From Alphaproteobacteria bacterium (lineage in GTDB: Bacteria > Pseudomonadota > Alphaproteobacteria > GCA-2731375): a DNA stretch of 33,265 bases. Location of the stretch: assembly GCA_028824965.1 (NCBI GenBank), contig JAPKBD010000010.1, forward strand, positions 1 through 33,265. Reading direction: 5' to 3'. Positions 1-8,066 of the stretch are shown here, piece after piece. The notes beneath the pieces were generated by a model. That model was given only the letters and a program-made list of their open reading frames with translations. It had not been told where the DNA came from and did not search any database. The position numbers were made by a program, and so were the translations under genes. The stretch's first letter is position 1; the number at the start of each line of letters is the position of its first letter.

Positions 1-131
1 GAGCCACTTATAAATCGAACCCAAACTGTTCAAACAAACCGAGCCACCTCTGTATTGCAGCCTTACCTCGGGTAAAATTAACCGCTTAATGGCATTATGA
101 GGATCAGACCTTTTGGGGACCCCACCTATCA

Positions 132-1064
132 ATGAGTAAGTTAAACGCGATCTTTGCCGCATCCAGTGGCAATGCCAAAGGCATTGCCTGGATGTTTCTG
201 ACCGGCTTGATCTTTGTCGGCGTCACCGGTGTGGTGCGCCATGTCGGCACCACCATGCACCCGGTGCAATTGGCTTTTCTGCGCTATGCCATCGCGTTGC
301 TTTTCTTTGCCCCTATTATTTTGCGGGAGATCAGGAATTATCGCGGTCGGGGCCGGCGTTATGGTCTACACGCAGCCCGTGGCATATTGCATGCCGTCGG
401 GGTGGGCTTGTGGTTCTATGCCATGACCCAAATTCCCGTGGCAGAGGTTACCGCGTTGGGTTTTACAGCGCCCATTTTTGCTACAATCGGGGCTGCCATG
501 TTCCTGGGAGAAAAGCTGTACATGCGGCGCATCAGTGCGGTGGTCCTTGGTTTTGCAGGGGCTTTGGTCATCGTCCGCCCGGGCTTTCAGGTCATTGAGC
601 TGGGTGCCATCGCCCAGCTGTGCGCAGCCCCCTTATTTGCCGCGTCGTTGTTGATGGCCAAGAAATTGACGGAGACGGAGGACAACGCCATCATTGTTCT
701 GTCCACGGGCATATTCGTGACCCTGGTCCTGTTGCCGCCAGCAATTTATGTCTGGCGCACGCCGACGATGGAGGAAGCCATCTGGCTGGTTGTCGTTGCG
801 GGCCTGGCCACACTGGGGCATCTGACCATGACCCAGGCTTTTCGCCTGGCGGAAGTTACCGCCCTACAACCGATAACGTTTTTACAATTGGTCTGGGCAA
901 CGATTTTAGGTTTCTATGTATTTGGTGAAGAACCGGACATGTGGACCTGGATCGGCGGCGGCATCATCGTGGTATCGGCGAGCTATATCGCCCATCGAGA
1001 GGCCCGGGCTAGAAAGCGGCCCAACCAAAAGAGAACTGACCAAAAGCAAACAGAAGGCGCTTGA
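132..1064 (+). CDS. DMT superfamily (EamA) transporter
   Basis: A 310-residue integral membrane protein of the drug/metabolite transporter superfamily, likely exporting a small metabolite across the inner membrane; the substrate cannot be read from sequence. About ten hydrophobic segments are visible, arranged as two EamA repeats (roughly residues 15-150 and 160-290). The repeat signatures are visible as 'FLGEKL' near the end of the first half and 'FGEEPD' near the end of the second. The C-terminal tail is short, basic and hydrophilic. The start is preceded by a G-rich stretch (ggggac) about 12 bases upstream. The stop lies 3 bases before the next gene, so the two are probably co-transcribed. 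Family call is firm; substrate unknown. Confidence 0.9.
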   Translation: MSKLNAIFAASSGNAKGIAWMFLTGLIFVGVTGVVRHVGTTMHPVQLAFLRYAIALLFFAPIILREIRNYRGRGRRYGLHAARGILHAVGVGLWFYAMTQIPVAEVTALGFTAPIFATIGAAMFLGEKLYMRRISAVVLGFAGALVIVRPGFQVIELGAIAQLCAAPLFAASLLMAKKLTETEDNAIIVLSTGIFVTLVLLPPAIYVWRTPTMEEAIWLVVVAGLATLGHLTMTQAFRLAEVTALQPITFLQLVWATILGFYVFGEEPDMWTWIGGGIIVVSASYIAHREARARKRPNQKRTDQKQTEGA

Positions 1065-1067
1065 ATT

Positions 1068-1907
1068 ATGATCTCGCGCAGAAATTTATTGATTTCTGTT
1101 CCCTTGCTGGCCATCGCGTCCAGTCTATACCCCCATGCGGCAAAGTCAGCGCCCAAGGCTGATCCTTGGCCTCGTTGGCAGGCCCATGATCCGAAAAATC
1201 TAGCCGAGATCGACTTTGGTGACTGGGATCGGTTACTGCAGACATATCTCACGCCGTCACCGACCGGCATCAACCTGTTTCGTTACGGCGCTGTATCGAA
1301 GGCCGACCGGGCGGCGCTGGATCGGCTGCTCACGGTTCTGGCCGGTTTACCGATCTCGACCCACAACCGGACGCAGCAACGGGCCTATTGGATCAATCTC
1401 TATAATGCCCTGACGATCCAAGTCGTGCTCAATCATTTTCCCGTCGACTCGATTATGAATATTAACATCTCGCCCAGATTTTTCAGCTTTGGCCCCTGGG
1501 ACAAGAAGCTGTTGCAGATTGAAGGTGAGGCCATCTCCCTGAACGATATAGAACACCGCATCCTGCGCCCCCTATGGGATGATCCGCGCACCCATTATGT
1601 CCTGAACTGCGCCTCCCTCGGCTGCCCCAATCTTGCCCTGTCCGCCTATCGGGCTAAGGACATGGAGGCGAAGCTGGACGCTGCGGCACAAGCCTATATC
1701 AATCACCCCCGTGGCGTACGGTTTGCAGGCGACGACCTCATCGTCTCATCCATATACAAATGGTTCATCGCTGATTTCGGTGGCGACGAGGCCGGCGTAT
1801 TGGCCCATCTAAAGCAATACGCAGACCCCGCCTTAGCCCGACGCCTCAACAGTCATAGCCAGCTGGACGATACCGCCTATGACTGGGCCCTGAACCATAC
1901 AGACTAA
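1068..1907 (+). CDS. DUF547 domain-containing protein, exported
   Basis: A 279-residue protein of the DUF547 family, whose biochemical role is not established. The N-terminus (SRRNLL followed by a hydrophobic run to about residue 20, then small residues) looks like a secretion signal and resembles a Tat signal, so a periplasmic location is inferred. The family core is visible as YWINLYNALTI near residue 110 and 'NCASLGCPNL' near residue 185, with an intervening region rich in aromatic residues. It begins 3 bases after the upstream transporter stop, suggesting one transcript. Its stop abuts the stop of the convergent carboxyltransferase gene with no spacer, so there is no room for a separate terminator between them. 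Confidence 0.85.
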   Translation: MISRRNLLISVPLLAIASSLYPHAAKSAPKADPWPRWQAHDPKNLAEIDFGDWDRLLQTYLTPSPTGINLFRYGAVSKADRAALDRLLTVLAGLPISTHNRTQQRAYWINLYNALTIQVVLNHFPVDSIMNINISPRFFSFGPWDKKLLQIEGEAISLNDIEHRILRPLWDDPRTHYVLNCASLGCPNLALSAYRAKDMEAKLDAAAQAYINHPRGVRFAGDDLIVSSIYKWFIADFGGDEAGVLAHLKQYADPALARRLNSHSQLDDTAYDWALNHTD

Positions 1908-3467
1908 TTAGGGCCGCATGCCAAAACTGACCGGCCCCGGCGTCCGCAAGGGTGCTGCCAGATTGGCAAAATCACACAACAAGGGCCGGGTTTTATGGGG
2001 CTCAATAATATCTTCAATCCAGAACACTTCCGCTGTCCGGTAAGGGGAGCGGAGGCGGTTCAGACGGTCCTCAATCTCCTTCAACTTGGCCTCCGGATCG
2101 TCTGCGGCATCCAGATCGGCGCGATAGGCTGCCTCAATCCCGCCTTCCAGGGGGAGTGAGCCCCAACGCCCGGTGTACCAGGCATAGCGCACGGAATAGC
2201 GGCCCACCGGGCGATGGGCCCCGCCAGCAACACCGAACGAATTACGCACAATGATGGAACACCACGGCGTCGTGGTTTGGTTGATCGCCGCCATGGCGCG
2301 GACACCGTGGCGGATGGTCGCCGTCCGCTCCGCCTCACTCCCCACCAGGAAGCCAGGGCAATCAGCCAGATAGACCACGGGCAGGTGGAACGTTTCCGCC
2401 ATATCAATAAAACGGATGATCTTGTCGCAGGCAGCGGAGGTCCAGGCCCCGCCATAGAAATGCGGGTCAGAGGCCATGATGGCAACGGGCCAGCCGTCCA
2501 GACGAGCCAAGCCCGTGATCATGGAACGGCCAAACATCTTGCCCATCTCAAAAAAACTGTCCTGGTCCACCAACGAATTGATCACCTTGCGCATACGATA
2601 GACCTTGCGCGTGTTCTTCGGGATGATGGTGTCGAGCATCGCATCTTGACGGTTGACGTCATCCACCTGTTCACCACGCGGTGGCAGGTCATAGACGGAC
2701 GGCGGCATGTAAGACAGAAAACGCCGCGCGCATTCAAAGGCATCTTCCTCGCTGTCCGCCGCATGATCAACGCCGCCTGCAGCCGTCTGAATAGTGTGGC
2801 CACCCAATTCCTGTTTATCGAGATCTTCGCCAATATGTTTCACCACCGGCGGGCCGGCCACGAACATGGCACCGATATCCTTGACCAACACGGAATAATG
2901 GCTGGCCGCCAGACGCGCAGCACCCAGGCCCGCAACGGAACCCAGGCCGAGGCCCACGACCGGAACCGTCGCCATATTCTCAGCCAGAATATCGAAGCCG
3001 GAGGTATTGCCCAGACCACCGGGCAAATTCGCGCGGCCCTTGGTCTCGATCGTTTTGACAGAGCCACCGCCACCCGATCCTTCAATCAAGCGAATGATGG
3101 GCAGGCGCAATTCGTTGGCCATGGTTTCGGGATACTTCGCCTTTTCCCAGATCGTGGCATCGGCGGAACCGCCCCGTACGGTAAAGTCATCACCCGATAT
3201 GACGACTGGCTGGCCATTGATCCGACCCCGTCCCATGACGCAGTTGGTGGGGGAGTGGGAGGCGATGTTGCCGTCCGCGTCATAGCTATAGGCCCCTGCC
3301 AAGCCACCAATTTCCTGAAAGCTGTCCGGGTCCAGTATTTTGTCAATCCGCTCCCGCACCGTAAACCGGCCGCCCTTGTGCTGACGTTCAATCTTGTCCG
3401 CACCGCCCAGATTTTGAGCCAACGCATTACGCTTTACCAGTTCGTCTTTTTCGTCCTGCCAGTCCAT
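1908..3467 (-). CDS. Acyl-CoA carboxylase, carboxyltransferase (beta) subunit
   Basis: A 519-residue biotin-dependent carboxyltransferase of the propionyl-/methylcrotonyl-CoA carboxylase beta family. It would transfer the carboxyl group from biotin to an acyl-CoA in the cytoplasm. Both crotonase-fold halves are present: the N half carries the glycine-rich GSGGGGSV oxyanion region and the C half carries DCPGFLVG and 'SFGVAGGAH'. I chose the ATG at 3467 because gggag lies 5 bases before it; an in-frame TTG four codons upstream is less likely. No biotin carboxylase or biotin carrier gene is adjacent, so the partner subunit must be elsewhere. It is a distant paralogue of the gene at 8067. The acyl substrate cannot be assigned. 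Confidence 0.9.
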   Translation of the reverse strand: MDWQDEKDELVKRNALAQNLGGADKIERQHKGGRFTVRERIDKILDPDSFQEIGGLAGAYSYDADGNIASHSPTNCVMGRGRINGQPVVISGDDFTVRGGSADATIWEKAKYPETMANELRLPIIRLIEGSGGGGSVKTIETKGRANLPGGLGNTSGFDILAENMATVPVVGLGLGSVAGLGAARLAASHYSVLVKDIGAMFVAGPPVVKHIGEDLDKQELGGHTIQTAAGGVDHAADSEEDAFECARRFLSYMPPSVYDLPPRGEQVDDVNRQDAMLDTIIPKNTRKVYRMRKVINSLVDQDSFFEMGKMFGRSMITGLARLDGWPVAIMASDPHFYGGAWTSAACDKIIRFIDMAETFHLPVVYLADCPGFLVGSEAERTATIRHGVRAMAAINQTTTPWCSIIVRNSFGVAGGAHRPVGRYSVRYAWYTGRWGSLPLEGGIEAAYRADLDAADDPEAKLKEIEDRLNRLRSPYRTAEVFWIEDIIEPHKTRPLLCDFANLAAPLRTPGPVSFGMRP

Positions 3468-3556
3468 GACCACTCCCAATTATTACCTAAGTGTCATTAT
3501 AGACGGCTTTTCATTGATGATCTAACGTGGGCATCAACGACTTCTGGGGGTGAACA

Positions 3557-3646
3557 ATGACAAGTCATGCAGATAGCCATCTAACGGGCGCCGATATCCG
3601 CGCCAAGCTGAACCATCCCGTGGTTGATGCCGAGTGGAGAAGCTAA
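3557..3646 (+). pseudogene. Amidohydrolase N-terminal fragment
   Basis: A 29-codon open frame with a good ribosome site (ggggg about 9 bases upstream of ATG). Its residues 14-25 (IRAKLNHPVVDA) resemble the start of metal-dependent amidohydrolases, which read 'HPVIDADGH' there. The family resemblance stops abruptly after VVDA, where the metal-binding D-x-H motif should follow, and a stop comes four codons later. Another frame across the junction reads VEKLKAEGL then a stop at 3661-3663, which could be the true C-terminal end of the same gene. I interpret this as the 5' stub of a gene that lost its body. It is short, so the family call is moderate. Confidence 0.5.
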
Positions 3647-3659
3647 AAGCTGAGGGGCT

Positions 3660-4124
3660 TTAGGCAGCTAATTCCAATTGCATGAAGACACTATGGCGAT
3701 CTTCCACATAATCTGCGAAGGCTCCGCATAGAGTGAAGCCATGGCGCGAATAGAGCGCGCGGGCGGCGGCAAAGACCTCCATGGAGCCTGTTTCTAGGCT
3801 GATACGTTGATAGTTGCGTTGGCGCGCCACGTCCATGATGTGATTTAGCATACGCGCGCCGATTTTCTTGCCGCGATGGGCAGCAGTCGTATGCATGGAT
3901 TTGATCTCACCCTGGGTCGGACTTAATTCCTTAAGGGCCCCGCAGCCCAAAAGACCGGCACCATCCCAGGCGGTCCAAAAAGTAATCTCGGGCGCGCGCA
4001 AGGCCGCTAAATCAAGGGCATGCATGCTGTCTTCTGGCGAATTATCGCCCGCAAATAAAAGATGCGCCTGCAACAAAGCAGCTATTTCCGGCCCGGACAA
4101 ATCGTCTTCGCGAATTTCAGTCAT
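3660..4124 (-). CDS. GNAT family N-acetyltransferase
   Basis: A 154-residue Gcn5-related acetyltransferase. The acetyl-CoA binding motif A is visible as RGKKIGARML around residue 85, followed by 'ISLETGS' and the C-terminal 'LYSRHGFTLCG' typical of the fold. The acceptor substrate is unknown. Its ATG overlaps the stop of ccoS in an ATGA arrangement (4121-4124), so it is translated from the same message as the cbb3 assembly genes, although a role in oxidase biogenesis is not implied. Length is normal for a single-domain GNAT. Confidence 0.88.
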   Translation of the reverse strand: MTEIREDDLSGPEIAALLQAHLLFAGDNSPEDSMHALDLAALRAPEITFWTAWDGAGLLGCGALKELSPTQGEIKSMHTTAAHRGKKIGARMLNHIMDVARQRNYQRISLETGSMEVFAAARALYSRHGFTLCGAFADYVEDRHSVFMQLELAA

Positions 4125-4270
4125 GGTTTGATGTCATCGTCATAAAGGATACGTTCGGCAGCGCCATCCAAATCATCAAATTGACCGGAACGCAAGGACC
4201 ATAAGAACGCAGCCAGACCCAGCAGGCCCAAGAAGAGCGCCACCGGGATCAGGACTAATAAGACCGTCAT
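4121..4270 (-). CDS. ccoS: cbb3-type cytochrome oxidase assembly protein CcoS
   Basis: A 49-residue single-span membrane protein. One hydrophobic helix at residues 3-24 is followed by the hallmark 'W-S-L-R-S-G-Q-F-D-D-L' stretch and an acidic tail, which is the CcoS/FixS signature. In the family it is needed for copper and haem insertion into cbb3 oxidase. It overlaps the upstream ccoG-ccoI chimera stop by ATGA (4267-4270) and the downstream GNAT start by ATGA, so translation is coupled on both sides. The gene is intact even though other parts of the locus are damaged. Confidence 0.93.
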   Translation of the reverse strand: MTVLLVLIPVALFLGLLGLAAFLWSLRSGQFDDLDGAAERILYDDDIKP

Positions 4271-6522
4271 GGCAACCGGCCTAAATGTAAACGCAGGGCA
4301 TTCAGGGTCACCAATAATGACGATGACGACATGGCAATAGCAGCGATAAGCGGTGTGACGAACCCGGCCAATGCCAAAGGCACGGCGGCCAAATTATAGA
4401 ACAACGCCAGTGAAAATTTTTGCAGAATTAGACGCCGCACCTGTCGCGCCAAGGTCAACGTGGTCGCAACTGGTGCCAGACCCTCCCCCTGAAAGACGAA
4501 ATCCGCCGCCGCTTGCGCCACATCGGCGGCCCGCGCAGGGGATAGGGATGCGTGCGCCGCCGCTAATGCTGGGGCATCGTTCATGCCATCGCCGATCATT
4601 GCCACCTTGCGCCCCGCCGCCGCCAAACCCTGCAAATGCGCCACCTTTTCATCCGGACGGCAATCTGCCCGCCAGCTGGAAATATTCAACGCCTGAGCCA
4701 CAGGCCCAACCACGGCAGCACGATCACCGGAAACAATTTCAATATGCCAGCCCTGCTTTTGCAAATTCCCGATAACCTCAACCGCATCGGCCTTGATCTG
4801 ATCGCGCAGGGCGAAACGGATCGGCGCGCGGCCGGGCTGAGCGAACCACAATTCGCTGTTGCCGTCTTCTACATCTGCCGCATCCGCTGCACCAACGCCG
4901 CACCAGGTGCGATTACCGAGGCGCTGGCCGTCAAATTCCAGGCCCATGCCGGGGGTCTCCTGCACCGCCAATTGCGCCGATACGGTACCGGCGGCACGCA
5001 CCACGGCCTGACACACAGGGTGACGGCTGCCGGCTGCCAGGCTGGCGGCTAGTGCCAGAGCCTCTGTCGAAATTTCATCGCCGTTCACCAACTCCGGCCG
5101 GCCATATGTCAAGGTGCCGGTCTTATCAAACACCAAGGTGTCGACTTGGGCCAGACGCTCAAAGCCATCGCCCGACTTAACCAGAACACCCCGCCCCATG
5201 GCCAAGCCCGAAGCGACGACCTGGACGACAGGTACAGCCAATCCCAGGGCGCAGGGGCAGGTGATGATCAACACCGCGACGGCGATCAACAACGACGGCT
5301 GCCAGGCAAGACCACCCAGCAACCACCACCCCAGAAAACCCGACAGAGCCAACAAATGCACCGCCGGGGCATAAATTTGTGCGGCGCGATCCGCCAGACG
5401 CACATAGGCCGCCTTGGTTTGTTCGGCCACAGCAGTCAGGCGGACAATTTCGGCCAGCAGGGTATCGTCGCCCGCAGCAGCGACCGTGACCTCCAAGGGC
5501 GAAGAAAGGTTCATGGTATTGTAGCCGATCAAACTGCGCGGCTTGCCGATCTTGTCCATGACACCGTTGCAGGCATCGACACAGAGCGCACACGAGATAC
5601 ATTCCAGCTGCATGCCGTTACGAATATCGATCCCCATGGGGCAGACCACGACGCATTGATTACAGCTGATGCAATCGCCCAGGCCCTCACGTTTACCACC
5701 CCCCACTGCTCCATGGCCTCTAGGCTCGCCGCGCTGATTTTGGCAGGAGACGATCAGCGAGTCTTCATCGATCATGGCGGATTGAATACGCGGCCACGGG
5801 CACATGTAGGTACAGACCTGTTCCCGCGCGAAACCGCCCAGGATGTATGTGGTGGCGGTCAACACGGCGACGGTGACATAGGCGATCTCATCAGCCCGCA
5901 ACGTCACCAGATCAATAAACAAGGTCGGCGCGTCGGCGAAATAAAACACCCACGCACCGCCCGTCAGCACGGCGATAGCCAGCCAGACACTATGTTTGGC
6001 GGTACGTTTGGCCAGCTTGTTTAATGTCCACGGTCCCTTGTCCAGGCGCATACGGGCGTTACGATCACCTTCGACGAAGCGTTCAACAACCAGGAACAGA
6101 TCAACCCAAACCGTCTGCGGGCAGGCATAACCGCACCAAACCCGTCCCGCGACAGCCGTAAGCAGGAACAATGCCAGGGCAGCAATAATTAAAATGCCCG
6201 TGATGTAATAGACTTCCTGCGGCCAAATTTCGATGAAGAAGAAATAGAACCGCCGGCCCGGGATATCGATCAGAACAGCCTGATCCGGGGCACCGGGCCC
6301 GCGGTCCCAGCGCAACCACGGCGTCCAGTAATAGATGACCAAGGCCACGGTCATGGTGGCCCATTTCACATTACGGAAAAAGCCAAAGACGCGTTGGGGA
6401 AAAATCTTCTCCCGTTTCTTATACAGCGCGCCCGGCTCTCTGGTGTTCAGAGCCTTAACGTCGACCATCTCGACGGACGCTATCCTATCTGCCGGTTCGG
6501 GGATGGGTGATGCCGTCGTCAT
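4267..6522 (-). CDS. Chimeric CcoG-CcoI protein (ferredoxin-like accessory protein fused to Cu P-type ATPase remnant)
   Basis: A 751-residue open frame joining two normally separate genes. Residues 1-338 are CcoG/FixG/RdxA: membrane helices, WCGYACPQTVW near 130, CTYMCPW near 238, and two Cys clusters (CISCNQCVVVCP at 284 and CISCALCVDAC at 308) for 4Fe-4S centres. At about residue 339 the sequence switches to CcoI/FixI, a CPx copper ATPase: TCPCALGL, the phosphorylation site FDKTGTLT and the hinge GDGMNDAPAL are present. Missing are the C-terminal domain of CcoG, all of CcoH, and the N-terminal metal-binding domain, early helices and actuator domain of CcoI. Copper transport should therefore fail. 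The joint near 5502 keeps the reading frame. Either a real deletion fusion or an assembly collapse. Confidence 0.88.
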   Translation of the reverse strand: MTTASPIPEPADRIASVEMVDVKALNTREPGALYKKREKIFPQRVFGFFRNVKWATMTVALVIYYWTPWLRWDRGPGAPDQAVLIDIPGRRFYFFFIEIWPQEVYYITGILIIAALALFLLTAVAGRVWCGYACPQTVWVDLFLVVERFVEGDRNARMRLDKGPWTLNKLAKRTAKHSVWLAIAVLTGGAWVFYFADAPTLFIDLVTLRADEIAYVTVAVLTATTYILGGFAREQVCTYMCPWPRIQSAMIDEDSLIVSCQNQRGEPRGHGAVGGGKREGLGDCISCNQCVVVCPMGIDIRNGMQLECISCALCVDACNGVMDKIGKPRSLIGYNTMNLSSPLEVTVAAAGDDTLLAEIVRLTAVAEQTKAAYVRLADRAAQIYAPAVHLLALSGFLGWWLLGGLAWQPSLLIAVAVLIITCPCALGLAVPVVQVVASGLAMGRGVLVKSGDGFERLAQVDTLVFDKTGTLTYGRPELVNGDEISTEALALAASLAAGSRHPVCQAVVRAAGTVSAQLAVQETPGMGLEFDGQRLGNRTWCGVGAADAADVEDGNSELWFAQPGRAPIRFALRDQIKADAVEVIGNLQKQGWHIEIVSGDRAAVVGPVAQALNISSWRADCRPDEKVAHLQGLAAAGRKVAMIGDGMNDAPALAAAHASLSPARAADVAQAAADFVFQGEGLAPVATTLTLARQVRRLILQKFSLALFYNLAAVPLALAGFVTPLIAAIAMSSSSLLVTLNALRLHLGRLP

Positions 6523-6533
6523 GGCCTAACGCC

Positions 6534-7397
6534 CTACTCGCCGCCGCCCAAAGAATGGACGTAGACGGCCAATTGTTTCACCGTGACCTGGTCCAGGCGA
6601 TCGGCCCAGTCCGGCATCATGCCGGCGCGGCTGTTGGTGATAATATCAACCGTCATCGCCTTACCTCCCTGATAGAGCCAGATATGATCGCGCAGATTGG
6701 GCGCACCCAATTCCTGATTTCCAATCCCCTTGGGACCGTGACAATCAACACAATTTTCGACAAAGATCGCTTTACCCGGCAGGCTATCCGCCACACCGTC
6801 GGCACCGCTCAACGCCAGGATATAATCGGACACCGCATCAACCTGTTGCGGGTTCAATATTTCGTCCGTGCCAAATGCCGGCATGTCGTTGGTGCGGCTA
6901 TCATCATGGTCGGAGCGAATGCCATATTGAATGGTCGTGTGGATCGCCTCCAACGTACCGCCCCACAGCCAATCATCATCATTCAGATTGGGGTAGCCAT
7001 CGCTACCGGATGCACCGGAGCCATGGCATTGGGAACAATTCACGGAAAACGCCGAACGACCGCCCGCCAGGGCATATTCCAGCAATTCCGGATCAGACTT
7101 AATCTCCGCCAACGACGCCTTTGCCGTGCGGGCTACCAGGTCGGCCTGGCCCGCCTTTACAGCGGCGATTTCGTCCGACAGCTGCGCCCGCTGGGAATAG
7201 CCCAATAAGCCCCTGGTATAATCGGATACAAGGGGCCAGGCAGGCATGGCGATCCAACAGCCGATGGCCCAGATGACCGAGATATAATAGCTCCACAGCC
7301 ACCAGCGCGGCATGGGATTGTCCAATTCAGTGATGCCGTCCCATTCATGCCCGGTAGTCTCAACGCCGCTGACATCATCGATATTCTTGTCGGTCAC
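6534..7397 (-). CDS. ccoP: cbb3-type cytochrome c oxidase subunit III, dihaem CcoP
   Basis: A 287-residue dihaem c-type cytochrome that passes electrons to the cbb3 catalytic subunit at the periplasmic face of the inner membrane. One membrane segment lies around residues 32-55, after the conserved 'WDGI.ELDNP.PRWW' start region. Two haem attachment sites are visible, CSQCH (C121, C124, H125) and CVDCH (C216, C219, H220), with a likely axial Met in NDMPAFG. I chose the GTG at 7397: ggagg sits about 9 bases upstream, and the residues after it match the family N-terminus, while longer starts would overlap ccoQ. It follows ccoQ by 4 bases. Full length and apparently intact. Confidence 0.93.
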   Translation of the reverse strand: MTDKNIDDVSGVETTGHEWDGITELDNPMPRWWLWSYYISVIWAIGCWIAMPAWPLVSDYTRGLLGYSQRAQLSDEIAAVKAGQADLVARTAKASLAEIKSDPELLEYALAGGRSAFSVNCSQCHGSGASGSDGYPNLNDDDWLWGGTLEAIHTTIQYGIRSDHDDSRTNDMPAFGTDEILNPQQVDAVSDYILALSGADGVADSLPGKAIFVENCVDCHGPKGIGNQELGAPNLRDHIWLYQGGKAMTVDIITNSRAGMMPDWADRLDQVTVKQLAVYVHSLGGGE

Positions 7398-7401
7398 GGC
7401 A

Positions 7402-7554
7402 TCAGTCCTCCCGCAACGGAATTTCAGCGGCGTCTTTGAAACGCCGTTTGTTGCCGGGCCACAGGGCATAGACCAACATGGCGATGAACAAGGCCACCAG
7501 ATATAACAGGCCGTAGGTCTGGGCGAATTGGTAAGCTTCTGCATAATTTGTCAT
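7402..7554 (-). CDS. ccoQ: cbb3-type cytochrome c oxidase subunit CcoQ/FixQ
   Basis: A 50-residue small membrane subunit. A single hydrophobic helix (about residues 14-32) is followed by the family motif WPGNKRRF and an acidic C-terminus. CcoQ stabilises the assembled cbb3 oxidase. The start is supported by a purine-rich aagggag about 6 bases upstream, and it lies 13 bases after the ccoO stop and 4 before the ccoP GTG, in the canonical O-Q-P order. Confidence 0.92.
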   Translation of the reverse strand: MTNYAEAYQFAQTYGLLYLVALFIAMLVYALWPGNKRRFKDAAEIPLRED

Positions 7555-7567
7555 GTCGTCTCCCTTC

Positions 7568-7966
7568 CTAACGCAGGTTCTGGCCTTCAGCCTTGTAGGT
7601 GGTGAAATCCACCAGCGTGCCCAGCATTTGCATGTAGGCGATCAATGCATCCAGTTCGGAAATCATCTCTGCATTGCCGTCAAAATTCCGTACCTGCGCC
7701 TTGGCATAACGTTCTTCGAACGCTTCCAGATCATCACTATCGGGATCGACCTGGGCTGCCAGATCAACTGCGGCGTTGGCGATCATGTCCTCGGAATAGG
7801 GCACCCCGACCATTTGGTTGGCCTTCAGATGATCCGCGATGTCAGATGTATCCAACGTCGTAGTGGCCAGAAAGGGATAGCCCGGCATGATGGATTCGGG
7901 CACCAACTCCCGTGGATTGATCATATGCGCCACATGCCAATCATCCGAATAGCGTTTGCCCAACCA
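7568..7966 (-). pseudogene. ccoO: cbb3 oxidase subunit II CcoO, C-terminal fragment
   Basis: About 132 residues of the C-terminal half of the monohaem subunit CcoO, recognised from KRYSDDWHVAHM and PESIMPGYPFLA and the conserved C-terminal 'ELDALIAYMQMLGT'. The family is normally well over 200 residues and starts with a membrane anchor and a CxxCH haem site; both are missing. Upstream of about 7966 the frame runs through unrelated sequence to a stop, with no plausible start. The exact joint is approximate. ccoN, the catalytic subunit that normally precedes ccoO, is absent; instead a divergent acyl-CoA carboxyltransferase gene begins at 8067. A haem-less, anchor-less CcoO cannot support a working oxidase from this copy. 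Confidence 0.88.
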
Positions 7967-8066
7967 ATCGGACTTTTTGAGTGCATCGCACCTCAGACCC
8001 TGGCCTTGCCCCCCTTAGCCGCTGTAGCATGGGCGCAAATAGAATAGCACAGGAGTTTACGGCCCC

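Noticed and set aside
2214-3560. A 448-codon open frame on the plus strand
   Set aside because: It lies fully opposite the well-supported carboxyltransferase gene and its translation has no recognisable domain; it is rich in Arg, His and Gly as expected for the antisense of a GC-rich gene.
4267-6522. Reading the 751-residue protein as a normal copper ATPase with an unusual N-terminus
   Set aside because: The first 338 residues are clearly CcoG with its iron-sulfur Cys clusters, and the ATPase lacks its actuator domain, so it is a joint of two genes rather than a variant ATPase.
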